Assembly (NCBI RefSeq): GCF_011303555.1
Contig: NZ_CP049868.1
Span: forward strand, 2,914,001-2,978,000
Origin: Pedobacter sp. HDW13
GTDB lineage: Bacteria; Bacteroidota; Bacteroidia; Sphingobacteriales; Sphingobacteriaceae
DNA length: 64,000 bases
Direction: 5' to 3'
Both the position numbers and the translations under genes were made by a program. The notes beneath the pieces are model-generated. The model was not told the origin of the DNA. It saw only the letters and a program-made list of their open reading frames with translations, and searched no databases. This document shows, piece after piece, positions 37,552 to 47,876 of the stretch (position 1 is the stretch's first letter; every line of letters begins with the position of its first letter).

Positions 37552-40500
37552 ATGAGAAGAAATATACTTTTTTATGCATTGCTTATAGTATGCATAATGT
37601 TAGGCACGAGTGCTTATTCGCAAGAAAAATACATCATTGTGAATGGTACAGTTGTCGATAAAGAAACAAAACAAGGCGTACCCGGGGTTTCAGTAATTTT
37701 AGAAGAAACCAACAAAGGTTTAACCCAAACCAATGGTAAAGGCCAGTTTACGGTTAACGTACCGGTGGGTGGAACCTTATTGTTTAAATTTTTAGGTTTT
37801 AATACCCAGAAAACAAAAATTACAGGAGCTACCAATATAACAGTAACCATTAGCGAAGACCGCAAGGCACTGGATGAGGTAATTATTGTAGCTTATCAGA
37901 AAAGAAGTAAGGAAACCACTACGGGTTCGGCTACTTTAATACAGGCAAAAGAAGTTCAGGATATTCCGGTATCAAACGTAGAGCAGCTTTTGCAGGGTAA
38001 AGTTCCGGGCTTAAACATCCAAAATAACACCGGTGCACCTGGTTTCAGGGGTTCGGTGCAGGTGCGTGGTCTTTCGAGCTTAAGTATTTCGGGTAGTGGT
38101 AACGAATCTTTCTTACAACCTACATCGCCACTGTACATTATTGATGGTGTGCCTTTGGATGCCGATAAAGCTGCAGAGTTTGGTTTTCAGAGCCAGGGCC
38201 CGGGAGTAAGTCCGCTTTCATTAATTCCGCAAGAAGATATCGAAAATATCCAGATCCTGAAAGATGCCCAGGCAACTTCGATGTATGGATCAAGGGGTGC
38301 TTACGGGGTAATTATCATCACTACAAAAAGAGGTAATTCTAAAGTGCCACGCATTAGATATGTAACCAATGCCTTCGTTAATGCGCCACCTAAACTGCGC
38401 GAAACATTAGGCGGAAATTCCGAGCGCTCGTTAAAAATTCAGCAGATTATCCTTAATGCCCAAAACGTAAACGATATCCGCGCCATTTCTAACACGCCTT
38501 TTCTGGCCGACAGTTTAAATGCATACTGGAATAACTCTACCGATTGGCAGAGCGTATTTTACCAAACCACTTACAACCAGAGTCACAATTTGGCACTAGA
38601 TGGTGGCGACCCTAAATTTAACTATAAAGCCAACGTAGGTTACTATACCGAAAAAGGGGTAATTAAAAATACAGGTTACGACCGTTACAACCTGAACATG
38701 AACATGGAGTTTAAACCAAACGATAAATTCAGGTTCTTTGGTTTCATTAACGGTTCAGTAGGTAAGCAAAATAAAGGTAACGGGGTAGGTTTACTTCAAT
38801 CGGGTGTTGCTGCCAACGGGCAAGCTTCTACTTTGTTGCCGCCGCCATCTTTCTATCAGGCTTCGGGCGGGGTATTATCGGCTTTACAAACCTTAAACGA
38901 TAACAACTCGAGGAACTTACGTACCAACGTAGAAGCGCGTTACGAATTTATACCAGGTTTAGCGGCCTCTTCTACCTTAAGTTACGATTATACTTCCGAT
39001 ACTGAATCAACATTTACACCTGCTGCTGCCAATGGTCAGTATGCTAAACTATATGATTATGTCGGCAGAAACTTTCAGTTGTATAACCGTAATGGTATCA
39101 CTTACGCTAAAAGTTTTGGCGAAAAACACAACATTTTCGTAAACACCTTTAACGAGATTTACAAACAAGGTGCTCAGGCTGGTATTACCCGTCAGGAAAG
39201 ATTGCCTAACGACCAGTTGCAGGGCCCAGCGGGTTACGATGCTTACAACTCAAGAGGTGGTGGTGTATTAAGCAATTACAGAAACGCAACCATTGCATCG
39301 TTTGCCGGATCACTTTCTTACGACTACGATAAAAAATATGTGGCCGAATTTTCATACCGTTTAGATGGTACCTCATCAAGCGGACTGGAGAATCCATATT
39401 CTAAAAACCCATCAATAGGTTTAAGGTGGAACTTCAACAAAGAAAACTGGTTAACCGATTTAAAATGGCTTTCGTATGGTAGTTTGAGGTTAACCTGGGG
39501 ACAAAACATTGTACCAACCGGCAACCTGCAAAGTATTTATGGTATTTATAACCTTAATGGTAACTTTAACAACAACCCTACTATTGGTATCAATTACGAT
39601 CTGGTTCCGAATCCGAATCTTAAACCAACCACAACTACGCAGTATAACTTTGGTTTCGATTTAGGTTTGTTTAACGACAGGTTATCGCTAAACTTCGATA
39701 CCTATTACAAAAAGGTAGATAACCTGTTGTTCGATAGGTTTTTATCGAATACTACAGGTTTTAATAAACTGGCCAGTAACGATTTGGGTATTGCCAACTA
39801 CGGTAGTGAGTTAATGGTAACCTTCAGGCCGGTAGTAAGCAAAGATCTCGATATTTCTGTATCGGTAAACGGAGCATTAAACCGAGATGTATTGTTGAAA
39901 CTTCCTGCCGAATATAATGGCCAGTATATCAGGTTCGATGGTTCGGGTTATTTACAGCACAATGTTTTCCGTGTTGGTAGGAATACCCTGTCTAACTATT
40001 TAAGAATTAACCAGGGCGTTTACAGAACCGATGCCGATGTGCCGGTAGATCCGGTTACCGGAAAAAGGTACCAGAGCAGTGGTCAGTTTTTCTTAGGTGG
40101 CGATCCGATAATTAAAGATGTAAATGGCGATTATATTTTAGATAACCGCGATTACGAAATTACAGGTAACTCACAGCCTTTGGTTACAGGTGGTTTATCA
40201 ACCAATATCAGGTATAAAAACTGGGGCTTAAACGTGTACGCAACCTACACTGCAGACCGTACCATTTTAAACAACGCCCTTGCTGATAGGATTGCCATTA
40301 TGCGTAACCCTTTCTCGCAAACCTCGGTGGTGCCTTTAAACGATCTGGATATCTGGAGAGCACCAGGCGATGTAGCTAAATACCCTTACCCTTATGATTA
40401 TGCCCGGTTCGATCAAATTCAGCCTTTGCGTGCCGACCAAACCCTTTGGCAGGAAAGCGGAAGCTATTTGAAAGTAAGTAACGTAACGCTTTCGTACATG

Positions 40501-40701
40501 TTTGATAAGAAATGGATCAGAAGATTTGGACTTAACCAATTGCGGATTTACGCTTCGACCAATAACCTGGTTACTTTTTCGAAATACAGTGGACCTAACC
40601 CTGAGAACGTAACCACATTAGGTCGCGATATTTCGAATGGTTATCCTGTACCACGTACTTATAACCTTGGTTTAAACTTAGAACTTAATACAGGCAACTA
40701 A
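37552..40701 (+). CDS. SusC/RagA family TonB-linked outer membrane protein (second of the operon)
   Basis: 1049 residues with all standard parts: signal peptide ending AYSQ, a carboxypeptidase-regulatory-like domain (VNGTVVDKETKQGVPGVSVI, residues about 29-105), the motif DEVIIVAYQKRSKETTTGS that leads into the plug, the plug signatures LYIIDGVPLDADK and ILKDAQATSMYGSRGAYGVI, and a barrel ending VPRTYNLGLNLELNTGN. It differs clearly from the first SusC of this operon (30643), so the two are not a recent duplication. It is paired with the SusD 11 bp downstream. Confidence 0.95.
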   Translation: MRRNILFYALLIVCIMLGTSAYSQEKYIIVNGTVVDKETKQGVPGVSVILEETNKGLTQTNGKGQFTVNVPVGGTLLFKFLGFNTQKTKITGATNITVTISEDRKALDEVIIVAYQKRSKETTTGSATLIQAKEVQDIPVSNVEQLLQGKVPGLNIQNNTGAPGFRGSVQVRGLSSLSISGSGNESFLQPTSPLYIIDGVPLDADKAAEFGFQSQGPGVSPLSLIPQEDIENIQILKDAQATSMYGSRGAYGVIIITTKRGNSKVPRIRYVTNAFVNAPPKLRETLGGNSERSLKIQQIILNAQNVNDIRAISNTPFLADSLNAYWNNSTDWQSVFYQTTYNQSHNLALDGGDPKFNYKANVGYYTEKGVIKNTGYDRYNLNMNMEFKPNDKFRFFGFINGSVGKQNKGNGVGLLQSGVAANGQASTLLPPPSFYQASGGVLSALQTLNDNNSRNLRTNVEARYEFIPGLAASSTLSYDYTSDTESTFTPAAANGQYAKLYDYVGRNFQLYNRNGITYAKSFGEKHNIFVNTFNEIYKQGAQAGITRQERLPNDQLQGPAGYDAYNSRGGGVLSNYRNATIASFAGSLSYDYDKKYVAEFSYRLDGTSSSGLENPYSKNPSIGLRWNFNKENWLTDLKWLSYGSLRLTWGQNIVPTGNLQSIYGIYNLNGNFNNNPTIGINYDLVPNPNLKPTTTTQYNFGFDLGLFNDRLSLNFDTYYKKVDNLLFDRFLSNTTGFNKLASNDLGIANYGSELMVTFRPVVSKDLDISVSVNGALNRDVLLKLPAEYNGQYIRFDGSGYLQHNVFRVGRNTLSNYLRINQGVYRTDADVPVDPVTGKRYQSSGQFFLGGDPIIKDVNGDYILDNRDYEITGNSQPLVTGGLSTNIRYKNWGLNVYATYTADRTILNNALADRIAIMRNPFSQTSVVPLNDLDIWRAPGDVAKYPYPYDYARFDQIQPLRADQTLWQESGSYLKVSNVTLSYMFDKKWIRRFGLNQLRIYASTNNLVTFSKYSGPNPENVTTLGRDISNGYPVPRTYNLGLNLELNTGN

Positions 40702-40712
40702 TCAATATTATT

Positions 40713-42236
40713 ATGAAAAAAGTTATCATTTATACTATAATTATGGCGGCAACTTTCTGTTTGCCTTCCTGTAAAAAGTTTTTAGATGTACAGCCGCTCG
40801 ATAAACTAACCGGAAACAATTTCTTCCAGTCAAAAGAAGATGTGGTGGCCAACATTTATAATTTATCGCGTATTGTTTTTGGCAAGTACAACGAAACACA
40901 CTTTGTTGGTGCAACCGGCGAGTACCGTTCGGGCGAAGTGCTTTACGAAAGTCAGTCGGATTTGGCACCTGCCCGCGAGTTTGTTGAGATTTTGGGTAAA
41001 AACAACATCTTGTTTTTAATTTCTGGCGGCAGGCCATGGGATTTCTACAACTTTAGCCGCATTACCGATTGGACTGCCTATTATCAGGCCATTCAGGGTG
41101 CAAATATTTTAATTGCCAAATTGGATGAAGGTGTTCCCGGCGTTTCAGAAGCCGAGAAAAATTCTTTCAAGGCCGAAGCAGCATTTATCCGCTCGCTGAG
41201 CTATTTCACTATGGTGCGCTTATATGGCAATGTGGTTTACTATACCGATGCATTCCACTCTACCGCACAACCTAGAGAAAACTTTGTTTCCGTGTTGAAT
41301 AAGTGCATCGCCGATTTAAAAACTTATAAAAACAGTATCGCCTGGACGTATACCGATCCGTCATTAAAAGGTGTACGTGCAAGCAGGGGCAGTATTGTGG
41401 CATTAATGATGGAAATGAACATGTGGAATGCAGGTTTCGATCCCGCCAATGCCCAAAAATACTATCAGGAAACAGCCGATTTAGGTAAAGAACTTATTGC
41501 AAGTAATGCTTACCGTTTATTGCCAATTAACGAATGGGCAACTGTGGTAAAAGGCCGTTCGGATGAGAGCTTATTTGAGTTTTACCGCAGTATTAACTAC
41601 GGCGATGCAAACGCAAATATTGCCCCTATTGCCGATATGTTTCTGCACTATCCGTACAAAAGACCAGAATATACGCACCGCGTAAGTTTTGCCTACTACC
41701 GTGGAGAATACATGCAGAAACTTTTTCAGGATGGCAGCGACAAGCGGATTACAAGCTGGTTTAACGAAGATATTTTTGCCGATAATGGAAAGTTTATGAT
41801 GCTGAAGTTTGCACAGAACTCATTTTCTACAGGCGAGGAAGATGCCAACCCTGATAACACCTTTATGGTTTTTCGGTATGGTGGCGAAATATTACTGGCT
41901 GCAGAGGCATTGGCAGACTTAGGCGAAGATGCAGAATCTATCAAGTTGTTAAATATGGTTAGAGATCGCGCACAAGCCTCAAAATATACTGGTGGTGGCG
42001 GTTCGGCCCTTAAAGATTTTATCTTTTACGAAAGATCGAGAGAGCTGATTGGCGAAGGCCACCATTATTTCGACCTGGTGCGTACCAAAAGGATTTTAAG
42101 CAACCAATGGTCGTACAACGTATTAACGGCCGATAAATTTAGCCGTGGTGCCTGGACCTGGCCAATAAACTCAAGTGCATTAAACAATAACCCCTTCATG
42201 GTACTGAACGAGTACTGGGTTAACGGCGGTAATTAA
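40713..42236 (+). CDS. RagB/SusD family nutrient-binding lipoprotein (second of the operon)
   Basis: 507 residues. Lipoprotein signal with lipobox LPSC followed by KKFLDVQPLDKLTGNNFF, the canonical SusD N terminus. Further signatures are AEAAFIRSLSYFTMVRLYGNV, FRYGGEILLAAEALADLGED and YERSRELIGEGHHYFDLVRT. It is the surface lid of the preceding SusC. Confidence 0.94.
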   Translation: MKKVIIYTIIMAATFCLPSCKKFLDVQPLDKLTGNNFFQSKEDVVANIYNLSRIVFGKYNETHFVGATGEYRSGEVLYESQSDLAPAREFVEILGKNNILFLISGGRPWDFYNFSRITDWTAYYQAIQGANILIAKLDEGVPGVSEAEKNSFKAEAAFIRSLSYFTMVRLYGNVVYYTDAFHSTAQPRENFVSVLNKCIADLKTYKNSIAWTYTDPSLKGVRASRGSIVALMMEMNMWNAGFDPANAQKYYQETADLGKELIASNAYRLLPINEWATVVKGRSDESLFEFYRSINYGDANANIAPIADMFLHYPYKRPEYTHRVSFAYYRGEYMQKLFQDGSDKRITSWFNEDIFADNGKFMMLKFAQNSFSTGEEDANPDNTFMVFRYGGEILLAAEALADLGEDAESIKLLNMVRDRAQASKYTGGGGSALKDFIFYERSRELIGEGHHYFDLVRTKRILSNQWSYNVLTADKFSRGAWTWPINSSALNNNPFMVLNEYWVNGGN

Positions 42237-42263
42237 TTTGATTAAAAAGATTAAGAAGAAGAT

Positions 42264-43013
42264 ATGAAAAAGCTAATGATGATATGTGCGGCACTTTTAC
42301 TCTTGTTAAACGCTTGTAAACGTGACGAATATTATATAGATGGCGGCAGGGCCAACCCCGAATATCAGGGCAATATGTTGCAATACCTGAAAGATAAAAA
42401 AGTTCCTTTCGATACCGTAGCACAAATTGTTAAGCTGGCTGGTATGGAAGAGCAATTTAGTAAGGAAGACTTTACCTTTTTTGCTTTCGATGATGATGTG
42501 ATTAAAAGAACAATTGGCGACATACACACTTTCGAGAGGAATAAAAATCCAAGGTTACAATCTTTAAACCAACTGCTTTACGAAGCAGGAAAAGATACCG
42601 TAAAAACACTTGATCAGATTAGTCCGCTAATTTGGCGCAAGTATCTGCAACGCTACATGTTTAAAGGTGTAAATGCATTAAAAGATTATCCGCAGATTGA
42701 TATGGATTTAAAAAGCATTTACCCTGGAGCCCTCCATTATGATTACAATAACGATGTATCAAACATAGGGGTGGTTTATAACAGTGCCAACGGTATTAAG
42801 TACATAGGCTACAGGCAATTGGTACTTTCTTACATCCCTGATATTTCAAAACCAAGTGATAATTGGTACATCAGTTATGTGGCGTCATCCGATATTAAAC
42901 CAACCAATGGCATGGTGCACAGCCTTCGCTATCAGGGCGCATACATTGGATTTAATCTCTACGAGTTTTTTAATGATGTGTACAATACCGGTTTAACACC
43001 AAGTAACAAATAA
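42264..43013 (+). CDS. Fasciclin-like lipoprotein
   Basis: 249 residues; lipobox ending LLNAC at residue 18 followed by KRDEYYIDGGRANPEYQGNM. The body looks like a single fasciclin-type domain: MLQYLKDKKVPFDTVAQIVK, EDFTFFAFDDDVIKRTIGD, LQRYMFKGVNALKDYPQIDM and a final VHSLRYQGAYIGFNLYE. It corresponds by position (just after SusD) to the fasciclin portion of the lipoprotein at 35296, but lacks the F5/8C domain. It is likely a surface accessory protein of the second SusC/SusD pair. Family recognition is moderate. Confidence 0.75.
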   Translation: MKKLMMICAALLLLLNACKRDEYYIDGGRANPEYQGNMLQYLKDKKVPFDTVAQIVKLAGMEEQFSKEDFTFFAFDDDVIKRTIGDIHTFERNKNPRLQSLNQLLYEAGKDTVKTLDQISPLIWRKYLQRYMFKGVNALKDYPQIDMDLKSIYPGALHYDYNNDVSNIGVVYNSANGIKYIGYRQLVLSYIPDISKPSDNWYISYVASSDIKPTNGMVHSLRYQGAYIGFNLYEFFNDVYNTGLTPSNK

Positions 43014-43045
43014 TTAGCCTGTTGTAATTTTAAAAGAACAAAAAC

Positions 43046-44665
43046 ATGAAAAAAATAAAATACATGCTAATCGTATTTTTTCTTTGCTCCTTAGTTATTC
43101 AGGGATGTAAAAAAGAAGAAGAATTGGGTAGCGATCCGTATGCAGATGGAAAGGCTGCTTTGGGTATTGGTATTAGCCAGACTTTACTGCCTGTTCCGGC
43201 AGAAGGGATAGTAGGCACAACGGTTACCGTTAAGGCCACAGGGCTTTTACCTTATAAAGATCAGTTAAGCTTTATGTTTAATGGCGAAAAGGCACAGGTG
43301 TTAAGCGTAACCGCAACCGAAATTACGGTTAAGGTACCCGATGCCGGAAGTACAGGAATCACTTCAATTGCCATTGGCGATCAGTTAATACTTGGTCCGC
43401 AGTTCGTTGTAACAGGTATCATCAAAAATGATGTAACCTGGAAAGCAATAGCCGGTACAAATGGTTACGTAAGCCAGTTTTACGAAATGCTGGATGGCCG
43501 TGCACTGGTAATTGGTGCTTTTAACAACTACGATAATAAAGGGATTATTACCAATATTAACCGCATTGCCAGAACATCGTTAGATGGCGATTACGACCGT
43601 ACTTTCAGAACGGGTAGAGGTGCCAATGGTTCATTATCTCGGGTAATCGAAATTGGCGGGAGGTTTATTATTGCCGGCGGTTTTAGTGGTTACAACCAGC
43701 GTACCGAAAACATCAGCAACATTACCAGCTTATACCCTAATGGAGCGATTGATACCATTAAAATACAAACCAAAAAGAAACCAACCTTAACCGATACGGT
43801 TACCCAAAAATGGTTTCCTAAATTTAATGGCGGTACCAACGAATATATTAACCGTGTTTATCCGCATCAGGGAAAAATTCTGGCAACAGGTAATTTCAGG
43901 TATTATGTAAAACGTACATACGATAAAGATAATTACGATTTTACACGCGATACGGTTATTCTGGATAGTACCGAAATCCGTCAGATATTGAGGTTCAATC
44001 TCGATGGTTCTTTAGATAAAACCTATCGTTTCAATACAGGAACAAACAAGGGTAACGTAAGCGCCAATGGCCCTATCGATACCTACATGCATACCGATGC
44101 AGCCAACCTCGAAAAGCTAATGGTCTTTGGTAATTTCAACACTTTCGACGGGCAACCTGCTGTACGGATATTAAGGCTTGCAGCCAACGGAACGGTAGAC
44201 CAAAGCTTTAACCCGGGCAGCGGGGTAGATAATGGTATCGGCTCGCTTACTTACAATGCTACTACCCACAAGTATTTAATCACCGGAACCTTTACCCGTT
44301 ACAATGGCAAACCTGCCAATGGAATGGCCCTGATTAACGAAGACGGAAGTTTAGACGAATCGTTTAGCGCGCGGGCATTTGAGGGTGGCTATCCTGGTTT
44401 TGCACGGCAAATTACAGGCGGACTGATTGTAGTAGGTGGAGGCTTTAAAAAATACAATAATGTAACCCGTAATGGTTTTATGGTACTTACCGCGGCAGGT
44501 TTACTTGCACCGGGATATAATGCCACAGGCCCATTCTCCGGAAACCTGTCGGATGTGGTTGAAACCAAATCTGCCGATGGTAAAAAAGCCTTGTTGCTGA
44601 TTGGCGGCTTTAACCGTTTCGATAACCAGCCCTATAACAATATTGTAAGAGTAACTATTGAATAA
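43046..44665 (+). CDS. DUF5008-type lipoprotein with IPT/TIG and delta-60 propeller repeats
   Basis: 539 residues; lipobox ending VIQGC. After a linker there is an IPT/TIG-like Ig domain (residues about 45-130, VPAEGIVGTTVTVKATGLLP and ITVKVPDAGSTGITSIAI). The rest has repeated delta-60 (beta-propeller) motifs: ARTSLDGDYDRTFRTGRGAN, RFNLDGSLDKTYRF, RLAANGTVDQSFNPGSGVDN, and LINEDGSLDESFSARAFEGG, each followed by a GTF or GGF-type strand. This matches my memory of DUF5008 proteins. No catalytic residues can be proposed. It is probably a surface-exposed binding protein or scaffold. Confidence 0.8.
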   Translation: MKKIKYMLIVFFLCSLVIQGCKKEEELGSDPYADGKAALGIGISQTLLPVPAEGIVGTTVTVKATGLLPYKDQLSFMFNGEKAQVLSVTATEITVKVPDAGSTGITSIAIGDQLILGPQFVVTGIIKNDVTWKAIAGTNGYVSQFYEMLDGRALVIGAFNNYDNKGIITNINRIARTSLDGDYDRTFRTGRGANGSLSRVIEIGGRFIIAGGFSGYNQRTENISNITSLYPNGAIDTIKIQTKKKPTLTDTVTQKWFPKFNGGTNEYINRVYPHQGKILATGNFRYYVKRTYDKDNYDFTRDTVILDSTEIRQILRFNLDGSLDKTYRFNTGTNKGNVSANGPIDTYMHTDAANLEKLMVFGNFNTFDGQPAVRILRLAANGTVDQSFNPGSGVDNGIGSLTYNATTHKYLITGTFTRYNGKPANGMALINEDGSLDESFSARAFEGGYPGFARQITGGLIVVGGGFKKYNNVTRNGFMVLTAAGLLAPGYNATGPFSGNLSDVVETKSADGKKALLLIGGFNRFDNQPYNNIVRVTIE

Positions 44666-44696
44666 GCCCAGTTAAATATAAATTAAGATGAGCATA

Positions 44697-46391
44697 ATGA
44701 AAAAATATAAATTATTGATTGGTCTCATGGCCGCAATAATTACAACCGCCATATTTTCTTGTAACAAAGATTTCGATAGAACGCTTACCACTAAAGATGG
44801 TACCGATACTACCAAGGTAAGGTATGGCAGCCGTAAGGTTTTGTATCTGGTTGTTGATGGTGCAAGAGGACAATCGGTAGCGGCGGCCAATATTCCAAAT
44901 ATTACCGCTTTACTGCCAACCTCTATTTACAGTTGGGTGGCCTTAAACGAGCCTGAATCTACCCAGAACGCCAGCAATTGGGCAAACATGTTAACAGGGG
45001 TAAAGAAAACCAAAAGCCTGGTAAACGATGATGCGCTGACCAATAATAACCTGCAGAATTATCCGATTATTTTTAAACGGATTAAAGAAAGCAGGCCGCA
45101 GACTAAAATTGCGGCTTATACCTCGTCGGCAGTGTTTAAGAGCTTAACCACCGGTGCCGATATCAGCGATCTGGTAGCTGGCGACGATCAGGTAAAGGCA
45201 GCGGTAATTAATCAGCTGAATACCGATACAGCCTCTGTGGTTGTTGGGCATTTTACCGATGTAGATAAAGCTGGTGCCGCTTCTGGTTACGATAATTCAT
45301 TTCCTGCATATAAATCGGCAATCGAAAAATTTGATGCCGGTGTTGGAGAGATTATCACCGCTTTAAAGAAACGTAAAAACTATGCAAATGAAGATTGGCT
45401 GGTCGTAATTGCCTCGAGCGATGGAGGTGCATTTACACTTCCACCGAACGCCGACGATCAAACCATTTTTAGTAAAACAGCCAATAACGCATTTGTAATT
45501 TATTACAGCGCAAGTTATAAGAAAAGGATACTTGTTAAGCCATTTACCGGTAACCGCTACCTGGGCAAAACAGTTAAACTGGTTGGACAAGATATCAGGG
45601 CAGAAATTGCAGGTACTGATGCAAGTGTTTATAACATAGACGATACCACAAAAATGACCATAGAGCTCAAGGTGAAAAAAAACAAAGAGCAGTTTTTCTG
45701 GCCAAGTATTTTGGGTAAAAGAAACGAGTGGTCGGGCGGTCACCCTAGCGTGGGCTGGGTAATTTACCTCGAAGACCGCTACTGGTATTTTGAGTGGAGA
45801 GGAACCAAAGACGGCGATTATAAGCAATGCAGAGGTGGCGACCTCATTCAGGGGCGCTGGGAAAATCTTTCGGTAAAATTAGAGCAGCGTGGCAATCAAA
45901 GGTTTATCCGTACCTACACCAACGGAACTTTCAATAACGAAGTTGAAATTACAGCTTCAGGCTCACTGGCTAATTCGAATGCACTTAAACTGGGCTATTT
46001 AAATGGTCAGGGTCACGGAGAACCTGATGTTTACGTTACCGATATCCGTTTCTTTAAACTAAGCGTACCCGATGGCGTTATTGGGCAATACGCCTGCGAA
46101 ACAGCTATTGATCAAAGTCATCCTTCTTATAACTTTTTGGTTGGTTATTGGCCTGCAACCGACGGAAACGGCGATAAAATGATCGATCTTTCTTCTCAGG
46201 CCCGCGATTTTAAATTGCAGGGAGCATACGTTTGGGAGAATTTTAACGATCTAATCTGTCCGCCTGCTGCCAGTACTCTGGCAGTGATGGTACCACAAAC
46301 AGCCGATATACCAGTTCAGGTAATTAACTGGTTAAAGATAGCCAACAAGCAAACCTGGGCGCTTGATGGTAGAGTGTGGTTAGATCAATAA
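44697..46391 (+). CDS. DUF4983-type lipoprotein: alkaline phosphatase-like domain plus LamG-like domain
   Basis: The ATG at 44697 is preferred (MKKYKLLIGLMAAIITTAIF then SC); the Met at 44688 is also possible. The N-terminal about 260 residues resemble an alkaline phosphatase/phosphodiesterase core: KVLYLVVDGARGQSVAAANI, a possible nucleophile region ESTQNASNWANMLTGV, VVGHFTDVDKAGAASGYD and VVIASSDGGAF. Several expected His ligands of NPP enzymes are not evident (SSDGGAF replaces the usual DHG), so activity is doubtful. The C-terminal half has a concanavalin/LamG-like sandwich (VGWVIYLEDRYWYFEWRG, GRWENLSVKLEQRGNQRFI). The family resembles DUF4983 proteins of Bacteroidota. It may be a degenerate, binding-only phosphatase fold. 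Confidence 0.75.
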   Translation: MKKYKLLIGLMAAIITTAIFSCNKDFDRTLTTKDGTDTTKVRYGSRKVLYLVVDGARGQSVAAANIPNITALLPTSIYSWVALNEPESTQNASNWANMLTGVKKTKSLVNDDALTNNNLQNYPIIFKRIKESRPQTKIAAYTSSAVFKSLTTGADISDLVAGDDQVKAAVINQLNTDTASVVVGHFTDVDKAGAASGYDNSFPAYKSAIEKFDAGVGEIITALKKRKNYANEDWLVVIASSDGGAFTLPPNADDQTIFSKTANNAFVIYYSASYKKRILVKPFTGNRYLGKTVKLVGQDIRAEIAGTDASVYNIDDTTKMTIELKVKKNKEQFFWPSILGKRNEWSGGHPSVGWVIYLEDRYWYFEWRGTKDGDYKQCRGGDLIQGRWENLSVKLEQRGNQRFIRTYTNGTFNNEVEITASGSLANSNALKLGYLNGQGHGEPDVYVTDIRFFKLSVPDGVIGQYACETAIDQSHPSYNFLVGYWPATDGNGDKMIDLSSQARDFKLQGAYVWENFNDLICPPAASTLAVMVPQTADIPVQVINWLKIANKQTWALDGRVWLDQ

Positions 46392-46421
46392 AATTTTGCG
46401 GATCATTTAAAAATATCGAAA

Positions 46422-47864
46422 ATGAAAAAAATTATATACACTGTATTAATAGGCCTAACCATTATTATTGGTGCCTATTCATGTAAAGAATCGCAGATAG
46501 AAGATTTGAAATTGCCTGATAACGAAAGTAGTAGTATCACAGGAGAAGGAATTGTTGTTGGTAATGTTTCTATTGATAATCAATTTGTTAGGGTGCCATT
46601 TAAAATTTCCCTAACAAATGCTGCACAAGAAGCTTTTCAGGTGGGTTTAACCTTAAATAACGATACCGTTGCACAGTTAATCAATAACGGTACTTTAACC
46701 AATGCTGTACTAATGCCTTCAACAGCGGTAGAATATCCTACTGTAATTAATGTATCGTACGGTGCAAATAGTGGCGAAGGTATTGCCATTGTGCGCAAGG
46801 CTGCACTAGAACGTTATTATGGTAAAAAAGTAGTTTTTGCCTTAAAACTGGCTGCACCTGGCAAAGGTAACAAAGTAGCCAATGGTAAATCGAACATTTT
46901 GGTTGTAATCAATACAAGCGAACTCTTTAAATCTACCGATATCCATTATTTAACTTTTCAAGGTGGGGGCATTTATAATGTTGCCCAAGGGCCTAATTAT
47001 CAAGTGGGGCCTGCAGGTGTTACTATTCCTTTAATTATCAGTTTAGAAAATGCACCTACGACAGCCTTTAACGTAAAAATTAAAGATAATGTAGATACGA
47101 TTGCAACGTTGCTTTCGGCAGGTACCCTTACAAATGCCATTCACCTTGCCGCTAAAGATTTTACGATTGATACTTTGGTGAGGTTTAATACCGGTGCAAG
47201 CAGTGCAACAGTCAGGTTATCCATTCCGTGGCCGGTTTTCGATGCCAACATTGTAGCCAATAAAAAATTCGCTTTTGCATTGAGCTTGTACGATAACACC
47301 AATCACGTAATCCACCCAACAAAAGGTAAGGTAATTGTAGTTGTAGATCCAAATGTAAACCTCGATAACAACTCGCCGATTATTGGCAATGGTACCGGTT
47401 TAATTGCCAAATACTATACCAATACCCAGCTGGCACCAGATGATGGCCGTGAGCCTTTTGCTACCCGCGTTGATGGTACGATTGAGTTTTCGGGCGATGG
47501 CTGGCCGGATAACGTAAAAAATACTTCTGGTACATCTTTAAGCCGTGATAATTTTGCCACAAAATGGTCTGGCGAATTTTTGGCACCGGTAAGAGGGGAT
47601 TATGTTTTCTACCAAACCCGTTGGGATGATGGATCGCGGTTATTCATTAATGGTAAGGCAATTATTGATGACTATACCACGCAGTGGGATAAACCAGAAA
47701 GAAAAGCAACTATCCGTTTAGAACGCGGTATCAGATATAGGATTGAAGCGCACCACCGCGAAAATGTGGGTGGTCAACAAGCTTACCTCGAATATGAGGT
47801 GCCATCAGCTGGTATAACAGGTAAACGTGCTGTACCGAGAACACAATTATTTCCAACTCCATAA
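46422..47864 (+). CDS. Lipoprotein with two DUF1735-like domains and a C-terminal PA14 domain
   Basis: 480 residues; lipobox ending GAYSC. Two beta-sandwich repeats (about residues 40-170 and 185-310) share the pattern VPFKISLTNAAQEAFQVGLT and IPLIISLENAPTTAFNVKIK, each with NDTVAQLI/VDTIATLL and LTNAVLMP/LTNAIHLA. This is the DUF1735-type repeat common in surface glycan-binding lipoproteins. The last 140 residues form a PA14 domain (GLIAKYYTNTQLAPDDGREP, FLAPVRGDYVFYQTRWDDGS, RLFINGKAIIDDY), a carbohydrate-binding module in many bacterial proteins. Probably surface-exposed and ligand-binding. Confidence 0.85.
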   Translation: MKKIIYTVLIGLTIIIGAYSCKESQIEDLKLPDNESSSITGEGIVVGNVSIDNQFVRVPFKISLTNAAQEAFQVGLTLNNDTVAQLINNGTLTNAVLMPSTAVEYPTVINVSYGANSGEGIAIVRKAALERYYGKKVVFALKLAAPGKGNKVANGKSNILVVINTSELFKSTDIHYLTFQGGGIYNVAQGPNYQVGPAGVTIPLIISLENAPTTAFNVKIKDNVDTIATLLSAGTLTNAIHLAAKDFTIDTLVRFNTGASSATVRLSIPWPVFDANIVANKKFAFALSLYDNTNHVIHPTKGKVIVVVDPNVNLDNNSPIIGNGTGLIAKYYTNTQLAPDDGREPFATRVDGTIEFSGDGWPDNVKNTSGTSLSRDNFATKWSGEFLAPVRGDYVFYQTRWDDGSRLFINGKAIIDDYTTQWDKPERKATIRLERGIRYRIEAHHRENVGGQQAYLEYEVPSAGITGKRAVPRTQLFPTP

Positions 47865-47876
47865 ACATAAATAGAT

